This document shows positions 1 through 8,038 of a stretch of 64,000 bases of DNA, piece by piece. Made by a program: the position numbers and the translations under genes. This DNA comes from Acrocarpospora catenulata (GTDB taxonomy: Bacteria > Actinomycetota > Actinomycetes > Streptosporangiales > Streptosporangiaceae). The number at the start of each line of letters is the position of its first letter. Position 1 is the first letter of the stretch. The stretch is from the NCBI RefSeq assembly GCF_018476525.1, contig NZ_JAHCST010000040.1:1-64000 (forward strand), given 5' to 3'. Under the pieces are notes generated by a model that saw nothing but the letters and a program-made list of their open reading frames with translations, had not been told where the DNA came from and searched no databases.

Positions 1-30
1 ACACGGTAATGGAGGGGGCGGGTGGGTGGG

Positions 31-225
31 AGGACCAGGGCGAACCGAATGCCACGCATCGACGTGGAAGTCGGCCACTGCGGCGGAGCCGGGTCAGGCT
101 GGAGGTCAGTAATGGGCCGGGGGTGGGGGGACCACGGTGAACCGAATGCCACGCATCGACGCGGTAGGTGGCTGCTTCGGCGGAGCCGGGCTGACCGGAG
201 GTGGCGAAGTAGGGGCTGACCGGAG
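31..225. repeat. Degenerate ~97-bp tandem duplication
   Basis: A 23-nt block at 42-64 recurs identically at 139-161, and flanking G-rich text (GGACCA before it, CGGCGGAGCCGGG after it) is also repeated in order. The unit is about 97 bp and diverged outside the core. A shorter phrase, GGGGCTGACCGGAGGTGG-like, recurs again near 190-230. I see no convincing gene in 1-287; the short reading frames here are G-rich and lack ribosome sites. Confidence 0.6.
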
Positions 226-287
226 GTGGGAGTGTGGCGGCCATCGTTGGGGTCGGGGCTGTTGGGAGGGTGGGTTGTGGGGGCTGC

Positions 288-446
288 TCAAGTTGTGGGA
301 TGACCAGGTTGTTTGTGGAAGGCAGGGCTGACGGTGGATGTTTCTGCCTGGCGGTTGGGGGGTGTGCCGTCGTCGCAGCTGACCGTGATGAGGGCGGCCA
401 GGGCGGTGATCGCCCAGAGGGCCGCTTTGGTCGCTGTCCTGGTCAT
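288..446 (-). CDS. Small putative lipoprotein
   Basis: This is a 52-residue frame starting ATG at 446. It has a basic N-terminus (MTRTATK), a hydrophobic stretch (about residues 8-22) and a lipobox-like TVSC with Cys24, followed by a polar Asp/Pro/Thr-rich tail. That layout is typical of a short exported lipoprotein. It lies 17 bp downstream of the cupin gene on the same strand, so it could be the last gene of that operon. No good Shine-Dalgarno is visible, and -3 of the lipobox is Thr rather than Leu, so it may be a chance frame. Confidence 0.35.
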   Translation of the reverse strand: MTRTATKAALWAITALAALITVSCDDGTPPNRQAETSTVSPAFHKQPGHPTT

Positions 447-462
447 GGGGATTGGCTACCCG

Positions 463-1101
463 TTAGCGGGAGGGATAGGCCTGGAGATTTCCGCACATGC
501 CGGGTTTGGGTTCTGGGGTGAGGCGGGTGACGGCTGCCTCGCGTAGATGGGTGGGGTCGCCGGAGCGGAGGGCGGTGAGGTGGGCGCCGGTGGTTAGGGC
601 GGACTTTAGGGGGCCTTCGCGCCAGCGGTGTTCGAAGGTGTCGAGGCGGGGGGTGATGATCCGGGTGGCGCGGGTGAGGAAGTCGTCGAAGCCGCCCTCT
701 TTTAAGGTGATAAATCCGGAGATGGCTAGGTCGCGGCGGGCGCGGACGTCGCCGGAGGCCGCCTCGGCGTACCGGACGGGGTCGTCCAGGACGGACGGTG
801 GGAAGGTGAAGACGGCGTCGCCGGCCTCGGGCAGGCCGCTGTTCTGCATGAGAACGATGATCCGCAGGTCACCACCGTTGATCAGCCGGTGCACGGTGCC
901 GGGAGTGAACCACACGACCACCCCGGGTTCCAGCGGAGTCTCCTGGAAGCCCGACCAGGTCAGGGTCTGCACACTGCCGGAACCGCCGATGACGACGTAC
1001 GTCTCGGCACAGAGCGTGTGCATATGAGGCGAACCCCCACAAAGCCCATCCGCCGTAGGCCAGTCATAAACCGATAAATCCGAAATGCCTACACCGAACA
1101 C
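463..1101 (-). CDS. Cupin-domain protein
   Basis: The 212-residue protein has a single cupin-like barrel in its N-terminal half: HMHTLCAETYVV (His/Glu metal-site pattern) about residues 26-37, and a second motif around FTPGTVHRL about residues 66-74. The C-terminal half is helical and not recognised. Sugar-isomerase or sensory roles are common for cupins beside glycoside-utilisation genes, but the substrate is unknown. The GTG start at 1101 has a good GAAGGA ribosome site six bases upstream. Both lie inside a 35-bp tandem repeat (1079-1183). It follows the DUF6807 gene by 57 bp and is probably co-transcribed with it. Confidence 0.75.
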   Translation of the reverse strand: MFGVGISDLSVYDWPTADGLCGGSPHMHTLCAETYVVIGGSGSVQTLTWSGFQETPLEPGVVVWFTPGTVHRLINGGDLRIIVLMQNSGLPEAGDAVFTFPPSVLDDPVRYAEAASGDVRARRDLAISGFITLKEGGFDDFLTRATRIITPRLDTFEHRWREGPLKSALTTGAHLTALRSGDPTHLREAAVTRLTPEPKPGMCGNLQAYPSR

Positions 1102-1183
1102 AGATAGTCCTTCTCCGAAGTGCCTACACCGAATACGGATGGTCCTTCTCCGAAGTGCCTACATGGGACACGGATGCTCCTTC
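1079..1183. repeat. Three 35-bp tandem repeats carrying a translation start
   Basis: Three units start at 1079, 1114 and 1149, each beginning TCCGAA(A/G)TGCCTACA and ending TCCTTC. Read on the minus strand, each begins GAAGGA (a ribosome site) followed six bases later by GTG, GTA or GTG. The unit at 1149 contains the last codons and stop of the DUF6807 gene. The unit at 1079 supplies the ribosome site and GTG start of the cupin gene. The middle unit has GTA where the start codon would be. Confidence 0.9.
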
Positions 1184-2127
1184 GCGTACGCCTCCAGCCG
1201 CGCCCGATCCCAAGCCCCGCACCCCACCACCACGCGATAACGCAACGAGAGCGTCCCCCCAGCCGGCAGCACCAACTCCTCGTCGAACGCGATCGACGGA
1301 TTGACCGCCGCGAACGGCGTGTTCCGGACGAACCACAGCGTGGGTTGCGCGCTCATGAACAGCAGCGTGGACGACCGGTCCACCTCGTCATGGGCTCCCA
1401 CATAGGCCAGCCAGTCCGACGGCCGCCCCATCATCGACGGCCCGTCGCCGTGCGAGGCGATCACCGTCCCGTGCTCGAAGGACCGCGGCCCGCGCCAGAA
1501 CAGCCCGCAGTAGCCCGCCAGCGGCCGCCCGTTGGTGGTCGGGCTGCCGAAGACCAGATCGTCCCCGCGCACGTTGGTGAGGGCGGTGGCGAACTCCAGC
1601 GCCCAGGAGTCCTCCTCGACGTCCACCACGGCGAAGGACCGTGCCTCGTCCACCCAGTGCTCCCCGGATTGGGTGTGCCAGCTCAGCGCCTCACCCACCC
1701 GCCGCCCGCCGGACGAAGTCCGCTGCCCGGAGGTGACCAGCCCACGTCGCGACTCGTCCACCCGAAGCTCGCCGGTGTCGGTCCGCCCGGCCGGCGACTC
1801 GCCCACCCCGTGGTCCCCGGCCTCGGACTCCCGGTCGTCGTCGAAACTTTCATGCCGCATCGTGCCGTTGTTGGGGAGATCCACATAGCCCCCCTCGGCC
1901 CGCACATAACTCCCCCCACCCCAGAAGTTCTCCCCAGACAAATCCGACACGGTCATCGCCAAACCCTTGTGCCAACGATGATCGTGCGGCCGATAAGCGC
2001 TGACCACATCCCCAGCAAGCGTCCGAATCGGATGAAAATACGGCTTAGGCGACTCAAAAACCGGCATATCCGGCTGATACGCGTAGCGCAGGATCTCCAC
2101 CCCGCGCTCTTCAAAGATCAGTTCCAT
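1159..2127 (-). CDS. DUF6807 (PmoA-like) family protein
   Basis: The 322-residue protein matches the DUF6807/'PmoA family' by its overall pattern: an N-terminal strand-rich block, the phrase YRPHDHRWHKGL about residues 45-56, and a late YCGLFWRGPRSF segment followed by a sandwich-like end. The family is usually found beside Gfo/Idh/MocA oxidoreductases in sugar-degradation loci, as here, and is not a real methane monooxygenase subunit. The biochemical role is unknown; a carbohydrate-binding or epimerase-like fold is plausible. It overlaps the end of the Gfo/Idh gene by 17 bp, so translation is probably coupled. It is cytoplasmic, with no signal peptide. Confidence 0.8.
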   Translation of the reverse strand: MELIFEERGVEILRYAYQPDMPVFESPKPYFHPIRTLAGDVVSAYRPHDHRWHKGLAMTVSDLSGENFWGGGSYVRAEGGYVDLPNNGTMRHESFDDDRESEAGDHGVGESPAGRTDTGELRVDESRRGLVTSGQRTSSGGRRVGEALSWHTQSGEHWVDEARSFAVVDVEEDSWALEFATALTNVRGDDLVFGSPTTNGRPLAGYCGLFWRGPRSFEHGTVIASHGDGPSMMGRPSDWLAYVGAHDEVDRSSTLLFMSAQPTLWFVRNTPFAAVNPSIAFDEELVLPAGGTLSLRYRVVVGCGAWDRARLEAYAKEHPCPM

Positions 2128-3151
2128 GGCCCCCGTCCAGCCGATGATAAAAGGGATGATCGACGGTCAACTCACTCCGCGCCACCGGCCGCCCACTCAC
2201 CGCCGCCGCGTACAACCCGGTGATCAGCTCCAGCGCCCTGCGCCCCTCCCGCCCGCTCATCGGCGGCGCCTCCCCGCGCTCGAACGCGTCCAGCACCTCC
2301 GCCAACTGCGCCTCATGCGAGGAGGGCACATCCTCAGAAGGCGGATCCCAGAGCGGCGAGGTGGAACTCCAGTCCGTGTTGCGGTAGCCATACAGATGAC
2401 GTAACTCCACCGTCCCCCCGGTGAAGTCGAATCGCAGGTAACTCTCCTCCCGAGGCGAGAGCACGCTGTTGACCACCGAGACCATCGCCCCCGACTCGAA
2501 GCGCACCACCGCCATGGACACGTCCTCGGTCTCCACCCGCCGGTCCAGCGTCCCGGTCATCGCCCGGATCTCCGCCCAGTCCCCGAGCACCGAGAGCATC
2601 AGGTCCATCTGGTGAATGCCGTGCCCCATGGTCGGCCCACCCCCCTCGGTCGCCCACCGCCCCCGCCAGGGCACCTCGTAGTAGGCGTGGTCCCGGTACC
2701 AGGCCGTCACACAGAGCCCCACCAGCGGCCGCCCCAGCGAGGGCGCGAGGTCCCGCAGATGCCGCGCCCCCGACCCGAACCGATGCTGGGACACCACCGA
2801 GGCGTAGGCGTCCAGTTCGGCGGCGGCGATCAGGTCGTACTCGGCCAGACTCAGGCAGGCCGGTTTCTCGATCCACACCCAGGCCCCCGCCCGCAGGCAC
2901 TCCACGGCCTGCGCCGCGTGCAGGTGCGGGGGCGTGCACAGATGCACCAGATTGGGCCGCTCCCCATCCAGCATGGCCGCCAGCGAGGTGTACGCCGCGG
3001 GGATGCCGTGCTCGGCGCAGAACGCTTTCACGCGCGCCTCGTCCACGTCCACCGCGGCCACAACCGAAGCCCGGTGCGCCTGCGCGCGGAGCGCGGGGAC
3101 GTGGCACACGCCCGCGATGCCACCCGTCCCGACGATCGCCACCCGGATCAT
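2111..3151 (-). CDS. Gfo/Idh/MocA family sugar oxidoreductase
   Basis: The 346-residue protein begins MIRVAIVGTGGIAG, a Rossmann GxGxxG nucleotide site. It has the family's EKPACLSL motif (catalytic Lys of the EKP triad) near residue 95 and a C-terminal GFO_IDH_MocA domain with GHGIHQMDL about residue 175. These enzymes oxidise or reduce sugars and inositols using NAD(P). Position next to GH30 and the DUF6807 protein suggests a xylan-side-chain or pentose substrate; this is inference. I chose the ATG at 3151 because the reading frame upstream runs through the GH30 terminator hairpin and has no ribosome site. Confidence 0.88.
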   Translation of the reverse strand: MIRVAIVGTGGIAGVCHVPALRAQAHRASVVAAVDVDEARVKAFCAEHGIPAAYTSLAAMLDGERPNLVHLCTPPHLHAAQAVECLRAGAWVWIEKPACLSLAEYDLIAAAELDAYASVVSQHRFGSGARHLRDLAPSLGRPLVGLCVTAWYRDHAYYEVPWRGRWATEGGGPTMGHGIHQMDLMLSVLGDWAEIRAMTGTLDRRVETEDVSMAVVRFESGAMVSVVNSVLSPREESYLRFDFTGGTVELRHLYGYRNTDWSSTSPLWDPPSEDVPSSHEAQLAEVLDAFERGEAPPMSGREGRRALELITGLYAAAVSGRPVARSELTVDHPFYHRLDGGHGTDL

Positions 3152-3175
3152 GAGAGTTACCCCCGAAAGGTGTAA

Positions 3176-3213
3176 CCGGGAGGACGCCCACGCTCCCAGG
3201 GGCGCCCTCCCGG
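3176..3213 (-). terminator. Hairpin terminator after GH30
   Basis: Arms 3176-3189 and 3200-3213 pair over 14 positions with one non-Watson-Crick pair, which is a G-U wobble in minus-strand RNA. The loop is 10 nt. It starts 9 bp after the GH30 stop. No clear U-run follows, which is common in actinomycetes. It probably limits read-through from GH30 into the dehydrogenase operon. Confidence 0.7.
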
Positions 3214-3222
3214 GGTCAACTG

Positions 3223-4620
3223 TTATTTCACGAGGACGGTGGTGAGGGAACGTGGCTGAAGGGTCAGGGATCGGTGCGGCCCGAAGCCGGGCAGTGCGGA
3301 CGGCGCCAGCGAGTTTCCACCATCGGTCAGGTAGAGGGTGGCCTTGCCGGGCTTGGTCTTGAGCGTCGTGTTCACCGCCGTCGTCGCGGTGTTGAGGATC
3401 TCCACGACCTCCGAGCCGTCCTTGTTCCTGAACGCCGACACCTTCAGCGCCGGGTCGCTCGCCGAGATGCCCAGGCGCGCCGCCTCCGGCCGGATGAACC
3501 GGCTGTAGGCGGCCAGCGCCCACAGGCGCTTGGACACCGAGTAGGTCTGGTTGGGCACGTCCACCTGGAGCAGCGCCCTGGTCGCCCCGCGCGAGGCGCC
3601 GAACCAGTAGACGTAGGCGTTGGCGTTGCCCAGGACCAGCGCGTCGTGCACGGCCGAGGCGATGGTGAAGCCGTCCCAGCCGCTGCCGTCGTCCCAGTTG
3701 ACGTTCCAGGTGTCGCCGTTGGGGTTCCACTCCGACATCCACACCGAGCGCCTGGTGGGCTGCGGCCCGTCCACGGGGCTGGCGTAGGTGTGGCCGGCGT
3801 ACACGTCCACGTACCTGCGGGCCACCGGGTCGGCCTCCACTGCCGCCGTGTACGCCTTCTGCTCGGTCCAGCCGAAGGAGTCACAGCAGACCAGGTTGAG
3901 CCCGGCCTTCCTGGCGTACGGGCCCATCACCCTGACCATCTCGGCGGCCTGCGCGGGGGTGAACCGCATGGAGGCGTAGGTGGCCGTCCAGTCGGGCTCG
4001 TTGGTGAACCCGATGTCGGTGATCTTGATGCCCTCCTGCTTGTAGAACTTGGCGTACTGCACCAGGTACCGGGCGTAGGCCGCCCGCCAGTCCTGGCCGT
4101 CCGCGCAGGTCACGCCGGTCAGGCCGCAGAGGCTGCCGCCGTTGTTCTCCGACTCGTTGTCCTTCATGTAGTAGGGCGCGCTCCAGGCGTCGGCGTAGAA
4201 CCGCTGCACGCCGTACCGCTTGGCCTCCTTGGCCAGCCAGACCTGGCTGCCGTCGTCGCCGTCCCAGCGGTAGTTCGGGGGCGCGTCGGGGCCGCCCGGG
4301 TCCTGCGGCTGGATGGACCACATCAGGTCGTACGGGCTGTCTGTGGCCGAGGAGCCGATGCCCAGGCGCAGGATGCTCAGCCCCGCGCCCTTCTCCTTGC
4401 TGAGCCAGAGATCGAGGATCTCCCGCTGCTGCTGCGGGGAGAGCTGGCGGATCAGCTCGTTCCGCCGGAACGCCTGCGAGAAGCCGAATCCGTCGATCTT
4501 CTGATGAATGTTTCGGTGTTCCACCTCAATCCGGGAAGCGCTTTCCGCCTGTGCCGGAACGAGCCCGGCCAAGGGAAAGGCCAACACCGGAACGAGTAGT
4601 GCCTTGTGACGTCGCGACAT
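3223..4620 (-). CDS. Secreted GH30 family glycoside hydrolase (probable xylanase)
   Basis: This 465-residue exported enzyme has a signal peptide at about residues 1-26, with cleavage after AQA. The GH30 (beta/alpha)8 domain with its side beta-domain starts at QKIDGFGFSQAFRR. The likely acid/base is Glu208 in GFTNEPDW and the nucleophile is Glu297 in WMSEWNP. The C-terminus (about 385-465) is the beta-sandwich typical of GH30. The setting among GH10, GH43 and a xylose-type regulator favours action on xylan (endo- or exo-beta-xylanase, or glucuronoxylanase). Two copies of the CGAAA-type operator lie 17-48 bp upstream of its start, so it should be repressed by the local LacI protein. There are no carbohydrate-binding modules. 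Confidence 0.88.
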   Translation of the reverse strand: MSRRHKALLVPVLAFPLAGLVPAQAESASRIEVEHRNIHQKIDGFGFSQAFRRNELIRQLSPQQQREILDLWLSKEKGAGLSILRLGIGSSATDSPYDLMWSIQPQDPGGPDAPPNYRWDGDDGSQVWLAKEAKRYGVQRFYADAWSAPYYMKDNESENNGGSLCGLTGVTCADGQDWRAAYARYLVQYAKFYKQEGIKITDIGFTNEPDWTATYASMRFTPAQAAEMVRVMGPYARKAGLNLVCCDSFGWTEQKAYTAAVEADPVARRYVDVYAGHTYASPVDGPQPTRRSVWMSEWNPNGDTWNVNWDDGSGWDGFTIASAVHDALVLGNANAYVYWFGASRGATRALLQVDVPNQTYSVSKRLWALAAYSRFIRPEAARLGISASDPALKVSAFRNKDGSEVVEILNTATTAVNTTLKTKPGKATLYLTDGGNSLAPSALPGFGPHRSLTLQPRSLTTVLVK

Positions 4621-4636
4621 GCGGAAACCCGCTTTC

Positions 4637-4646
4637 CGAAAGTTTC
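4637..4646. promoter_or_regulatory. LacI-type operator upstream of GH30
   Basis: CGAAAGTTTC, a GAAA-G-TTTC inverted repeat, lies 17 bp upstream of the GH30 start. The identical decamer occurs before the ABC transporter, and a complement-centred version precedes GH5. Confidence 0.7.
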
Positions 4647-4656
4647 ACAAGATTAC

Positions 4657-4668
4657 CGAGACTTTTCG
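4657..4668. promoter_or_regulatory. Second, weaker operator upstream of GH30
   Basis: CGAGACTTTTCG is an imperfect version of the same motif, 10 bp further from the gene. Its spacing from the first site (20 bp centre to centre) would put both on nearly the same DNA face. Confidence 0.4.
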
Positions 4669-4734
4669 TGTCACGTAACGTAGATGTTGCCCCGGAACGG
4701 CGTCAACCCATGGGTCCGCTCAAAGCACCCAGGC

Positions 4735-6468
4735 TCAAAGCACCCAGGCGTAGAGCCAGGTGACGAAGATGATGCCCAGACCGGCGGGCACGATGGAGAC
4801 GGCCGGCGCCCGCAGCCGGAACGCGGCCACCACCGACAACGCCGCCGAGGCGACGGCGAGCAGGCCGTACCAGACCAGGGCCGGCGGCAGGCCGAAGGCC
4901 AGCGGCAGCGGATTGCCCGACATGCCGGACAGGCTCAGCGCGGCCAGTCCGCCGAACGCCAGCCCGGTCAGGCCCGCCAGCGCGGTCACCCAGCCCCCGC
5001 GCCGCACCGTCAGCACCCCGCCGGCCAACTGGAGCACCGAGGCGAGCAGGAACAGCCCCAGCGGCGCCAGCAGCCAGGGCGCGGCCTGGAGCGTGTACCC
5101 GGCGGTGGTCGGGTGCAGCGCCCCCGGCGCCATGATCGGGTACGGCGCACGCCCCGGATCGCAGGGCGCGGGCGCCTGAGGATCGTCCAGGAACGCCGTC
5201 ACCGTACGGCGCCCGCAGTCGCTCCCCAGGAACACGCCGTGGCTCACCCCCGCGAACTCGGTGAAACGGGCGTTGGGCAGCGTTCCGGCGGCCTCCGCGG
5301 CGCTCTCCGGCGGGGTGGTGGGGTCGTACTGGCCGCCGAGCACCAGCACCGGCGCCTCGGTGGCCGAGTTGTCCGGACCGGCCGCGGACAGCTGCCACCG
5401 GTCGCAGACGGTGGCGTCCGTCGCCACGGTCAGCAGGCTGCGGTCGGCGAAGGTGTTGCGCGGCGCCTCGTCCTGGCACTGCACCGCGTAGTACTGCCCC
5501 AGCTCGTGGCTGACCAGCGCGGCGCCCGCCTCGTCCAGCAGCGGCTGGATCAGCGAGTAGTCGCCGTCCGCGATGCCGTCCACCACCACCGGCACCACGG
5601 GCAGCAGCGCGGTCTCGCGCATCGCCTCGCCGAGCAGGGTGATCACGTCGTTGCCGTCCAGGGTGACGGTCACCCGCCGCCCGGTGACCGGGTCGTGGGT
5701 CTCCAGCACGGCGGGCCGCCTGTTCAGGCGCTCGGTCATGGCGCGGAACCGGTCGCCGATGCCGAGCTTGTCCACCGCGCCGCGCAGCGCGGGCGCGGCC
5801 TGGTCGTACCAGGCGGCCTGTTCCGGGAGGTAGGAGTCGAGCACCACGGTCCGGGTGCCCGCCGGGTCCAGGGTGGCGGCCAGCAGCATGGAGCGGCTGG
5901 AGTAGCTGACCCCGAACAGGTTCCACTGCGGGTAGCCGAGCGCCCTGCGCAGGTCGCCCACGTCGGCGGCGATCTCGCGGGTCCGGTAGCCCTTCAGGTC
6001 GGCGGTGAGCCGGGCCCGGCAGACGTCGGCCGCCGCGGTGATGCCCTCGTCGCCCGGCCGGGTCAGCCCGGCCACGATGCCGGTGGCGATCTCCGGGCAG
6101 TGCAGCCGCGGCTCTGAGTAGCGCCCGCCGCGCTGCTCGATCACCACCACGTCCCGGCCCGGCGCCAGGTCGGCCAGAGCTCCGATCAATGGCAGCGAGG
6201 CAGAGCCGGGCCCGCCGCTGCTGTAGACCACCGGATCGGCCCGGGTCCCGTCGCCCTTGTGCACGGCGAAGGCGACCTTGATGGTGGAGGTGCCGAACAC
6301 GTCCCTGCGCTCGGGCACGATCAGGAAGCCACAGGTGGTGCCCGCCGGTACGAGGGCGGGGCAGTCACGGCGCTCGACGGCGGCTTCGGTGGCGTGCGCC
6401 GGCGCCGCCAGGCCGAGTGACCCGAGTACCGACAGGGTCACGGTCAAGAGCGTCATCCACCCGCGCAC
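4735..6468 (-). CDS. Secreted alpha/beta-hydrolase (tripeptidyl-aminopeptidase-like) with four C-terminal TM segments
   Basis: The 577-residue protein has a signal peptide (about 1-27), the PVVYSSGGPGSAS oxyanion motif, a GVSYSSR nucleophile elbow (Ser near residue 188), Asp in GGQYDPTTPP and His in GVSHGVF. This is the layout of the SlpD/E and TAP-like peptidases of actinomycetes. After the catalytic domain come four hydrophobic helices (about residues 455-577), ending in TWLYAWVL. The usual family member stops at about 450-500 residues, so this one is membrane-anchored, with the catalytic domain outside. The divergently transcribed transporter starts 267 bp away. The substrate could be peptides or esters. 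Confidence 0.82.
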   Translation of the reverse strand: MRGWMTLLTVTLSVLGSLGLAAPAHATEAAVERRDCPALVPAGTTCGFLIVPERRDVFGTSTIKVAFAVHKGDGTRADPVVYSSGGPGSASLPLIGALADLAPGRDVVVIEQRGGRYSEPRLHCPEIATGIVAGLTRPGDEGITAAADVCRARLTADLKGYRTREIAADVGDLRRALGYPQWNLFGVSYSSRSMLLAATLDPAGTRTVVLDSYLPEQAAWYDQAAPALRGAVDKLGIGDRFRAMTERLNRRPAVLETHDPVTGRRVTVTLDGNDVITLLGEAMRETALLPVVPVVVDGIADGDYSLIQPLLDEAGAALVSHELGQYYAVQCQDEAPRNTFADRSLLTVATDATVCDRWQLSAAGPDNSATEAPVLVLGGQYDPTTPPESAAEAAGTLPNARFTEFAGVSHGVFLGSDCGRRTVTAFLDDPQAPAPCDPGRAPYPIMAPGALHPTTAGYTLQAAPWLLAPLGLFLLASVLQLAGGVLTVRRGGWVTALAGLTGLAFGGLAALSLSGMSGNPLPLAFGLPPALVWYGLLAVASAALSVVAAFRLRAPAVSIVPAGLGIIFVTWLYAWVL

Positions 6469-6650
6469 TGCTCCGCCTCACTGCCCAATCCGTACTGATC
6501 GGAGATCTCCGGTCGACTCGGAGAATTCCGACGATCACCAGGCAGCCACCCTAGCGTTCCCGGCCGAGTAACAGCTCCACAACGACCGTTGATCCGGTCG
6601 TAAAGCCGATGTAACCTCCGTGCCATCGCTAGAAACTATCGGCTGAATAT

Positions 6651-6660
6651 CGAAAGTTTC
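6651..6660. promoter_or_regulatory. LacI-type operator upstream of the ABC transporter
   Basis: CGAAAGTTTC is identical to the GH30 operator and lies 75 bp upstream of the chosen ATG of the binding-protein gene. A weaker partial copy (AGAAACTATCGG) lies at about 6630-6641. Confidence 0.7.
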
Positions 6661-6735
6661 AAAGACCGACCCCGTGTGGCGTGGGTAGCCCCCCGCTGTC
6701 CCGCTGTCGCGATGAGACGGAAGGGATCCACAAAT

Positions 6736-8031
6736 ATGTCGTTCTCTCGACGCGGCGTGCTGTCAGTCGCAGCCGCCGCGCTCTTCCTTGCCGGTTGTGG
6801 CTCATCTGGGAGCGAGACGCCCCAGGGTGGCGGTGGAAGCGGCGCGGCGCAAGAGAAGGTCACCATCGAGTGGTGGCACATCCAGAACATCGAGCCGATG
6901 AAGCCGGTCTGGGACCAGCTGGCCAAGGACTACATGGCCGCGCACCCGAACGTCACGATCAACATCACGGCCCTGGAGAATGAAGCTTTCAAGGCCAAGA
7001 TGACCACGGTCGCCCAGTCCGGCGAGTCGCCCGACATCTACCAGACCTGGGGCGGCGGCGTGCTCAAGCAGCAGGCCGACGCGGGCATCGCCAAGGACAT
7101 CACCGCCGACGTCGCCTCCTGGATCGACACCATCACCCCCGCCGCGTCCGCCGCCTACAAGCTGGACGGCAAGGTCTACGGCATTCCGTACGACATCGGC
7201 ATGGTCGGCTTCTGGTACAACAAGGCGCTGTTCGCCAAGGCCGGGATCGAGGGGACGCCGGCCACCTGGGGCGAGTTCATCGACGACGTCAAGAAGCTCA
7301 AGGCGGCGGGCATCACCCCGCTGTCGCTGGCCGGCAAGGCCAAGTGGCCCGGCCACTACTACTGGGCCTACCTGGCGATGCGGATCGGCGGCCTGCCCGC
7401 GCTGAAGGAGGCCTCGGTCTCCAAGTCCTTCGAGAACCCCGACTTCATCGCGGCCGGCCAGAAGCTCAAGGAGCTCTCCGACCTCCAGCCGTTCCAGAAG
7501 GGCTTCCTCGGCGCCCCGTACGACACCCCTGAGGGCCAGGCCGCGACCATGGGCAACGCCAAGGCCGCCATGGAGCTGATGGGCCAGTGGGCGCCCAACG
7601 TGCAGCGGGACACCTCCAAGGACCTCGGTGACGACCTCGGCTTCTTCCCGTTCCCCTCGGTCGAGGGCGGTAAGGGCGCCGGCACCGACGCGTTCGGCGG
7701 CGGCGGCGGCTTCGCGGTCGGCGGCGACGCGCCGCCGGAGGCGGTGGACTTCCTGAAGTTCATCACCTCCGCGGACAGCGTCCGCAAGACGGTCGGCACC
7801 GGCGTCATCCTCCCGGTCGTCAAGGGCGTCGAGGACGCGGTCACCGACCCGCGCGGCAAGATGGTGGCCGACTCGCTGGCCCAGGCGACCGACTTCCAGC
7901 TCTACCTCGACCAGGCCTACCCGCCGGCGGTCGGGGCGCAGGTCAACGACAGCGTGGCCGAGCTCATCGCGGGGACCAAGTCTCCGGAAGAGGTCGTGAA
8001 GGCCATCACCGAAGTGGCGCAGTCGGAGTAA
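6736..8031 (+). CDS. ABC transporter sugar-binding lipoprotein
   Basis: The 431-residue family-1 extracellular solute-binding protein has an N-terminus with two arginines (SRRG), a hydrophobic core and a lipobox LFLAGC with Cys21. It is followed by a Gly/Ser-rich linker and the bilobed domain starting at VTIEWWHIQ. I chose ATG 6736, which has GGAAGG about 12 bp upstream and places the lipobox at the expected distance; an earlier frame start at 6676 would add 20 unlikely residues. It anchors outside the membrane and delivers an oligosaccharide to the two permeases that follow. The locus suggests xylobiose or another xylo-oligosaccharide, as for the BxlE type. Confidence 0.88.
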   Translation: MSFSRRGVLSVAAAALFLAGCGSSGSETPQGGGGSGAAQEKVTIEWWHIQNIEPMKPVWDQLAKDYMAAHPNVTINITALENEAFKAKMTTVAQSGESPDIYQTWGGGVLKQQADAGIAKDITADVASWIDTITPAASAAYKLDGKVYGIPYDIGMVGFWYNKALFAKAGIEGTPATWGEFIDDVKKLKAAGITPLSLAGKAKWPGHYYWAYLAMRIGGLPALKEASVSKSFENPDFIAAGQKLKELSDLQPFQKGFLGAPYDTPEGQAATMGNAKAAMELMGQWAPNVQRDTSKDLGDDLGFFPFPSVEGGKGAGTDAFGGGGGFAVGGDAPPEAVDFLKFITSADSVRKTVGTGVILPVVKGVEDAVTDPRGKMVADSLAQATDFQLYLDQAYPPAVGAQVNDSVAELIAGTKSPEEVVKAITEVAQSE

Positions 8032-8038
8032 CGGCAGA

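Noticed and set aside
2111-3742. 543-codon version of the Gfo/Idh gene
   Set aside because: The first 197 codons lie antisense to nothing plausible and run through the GH30 coding frame and its terminator; the Rossmann start fits ATG 3151.
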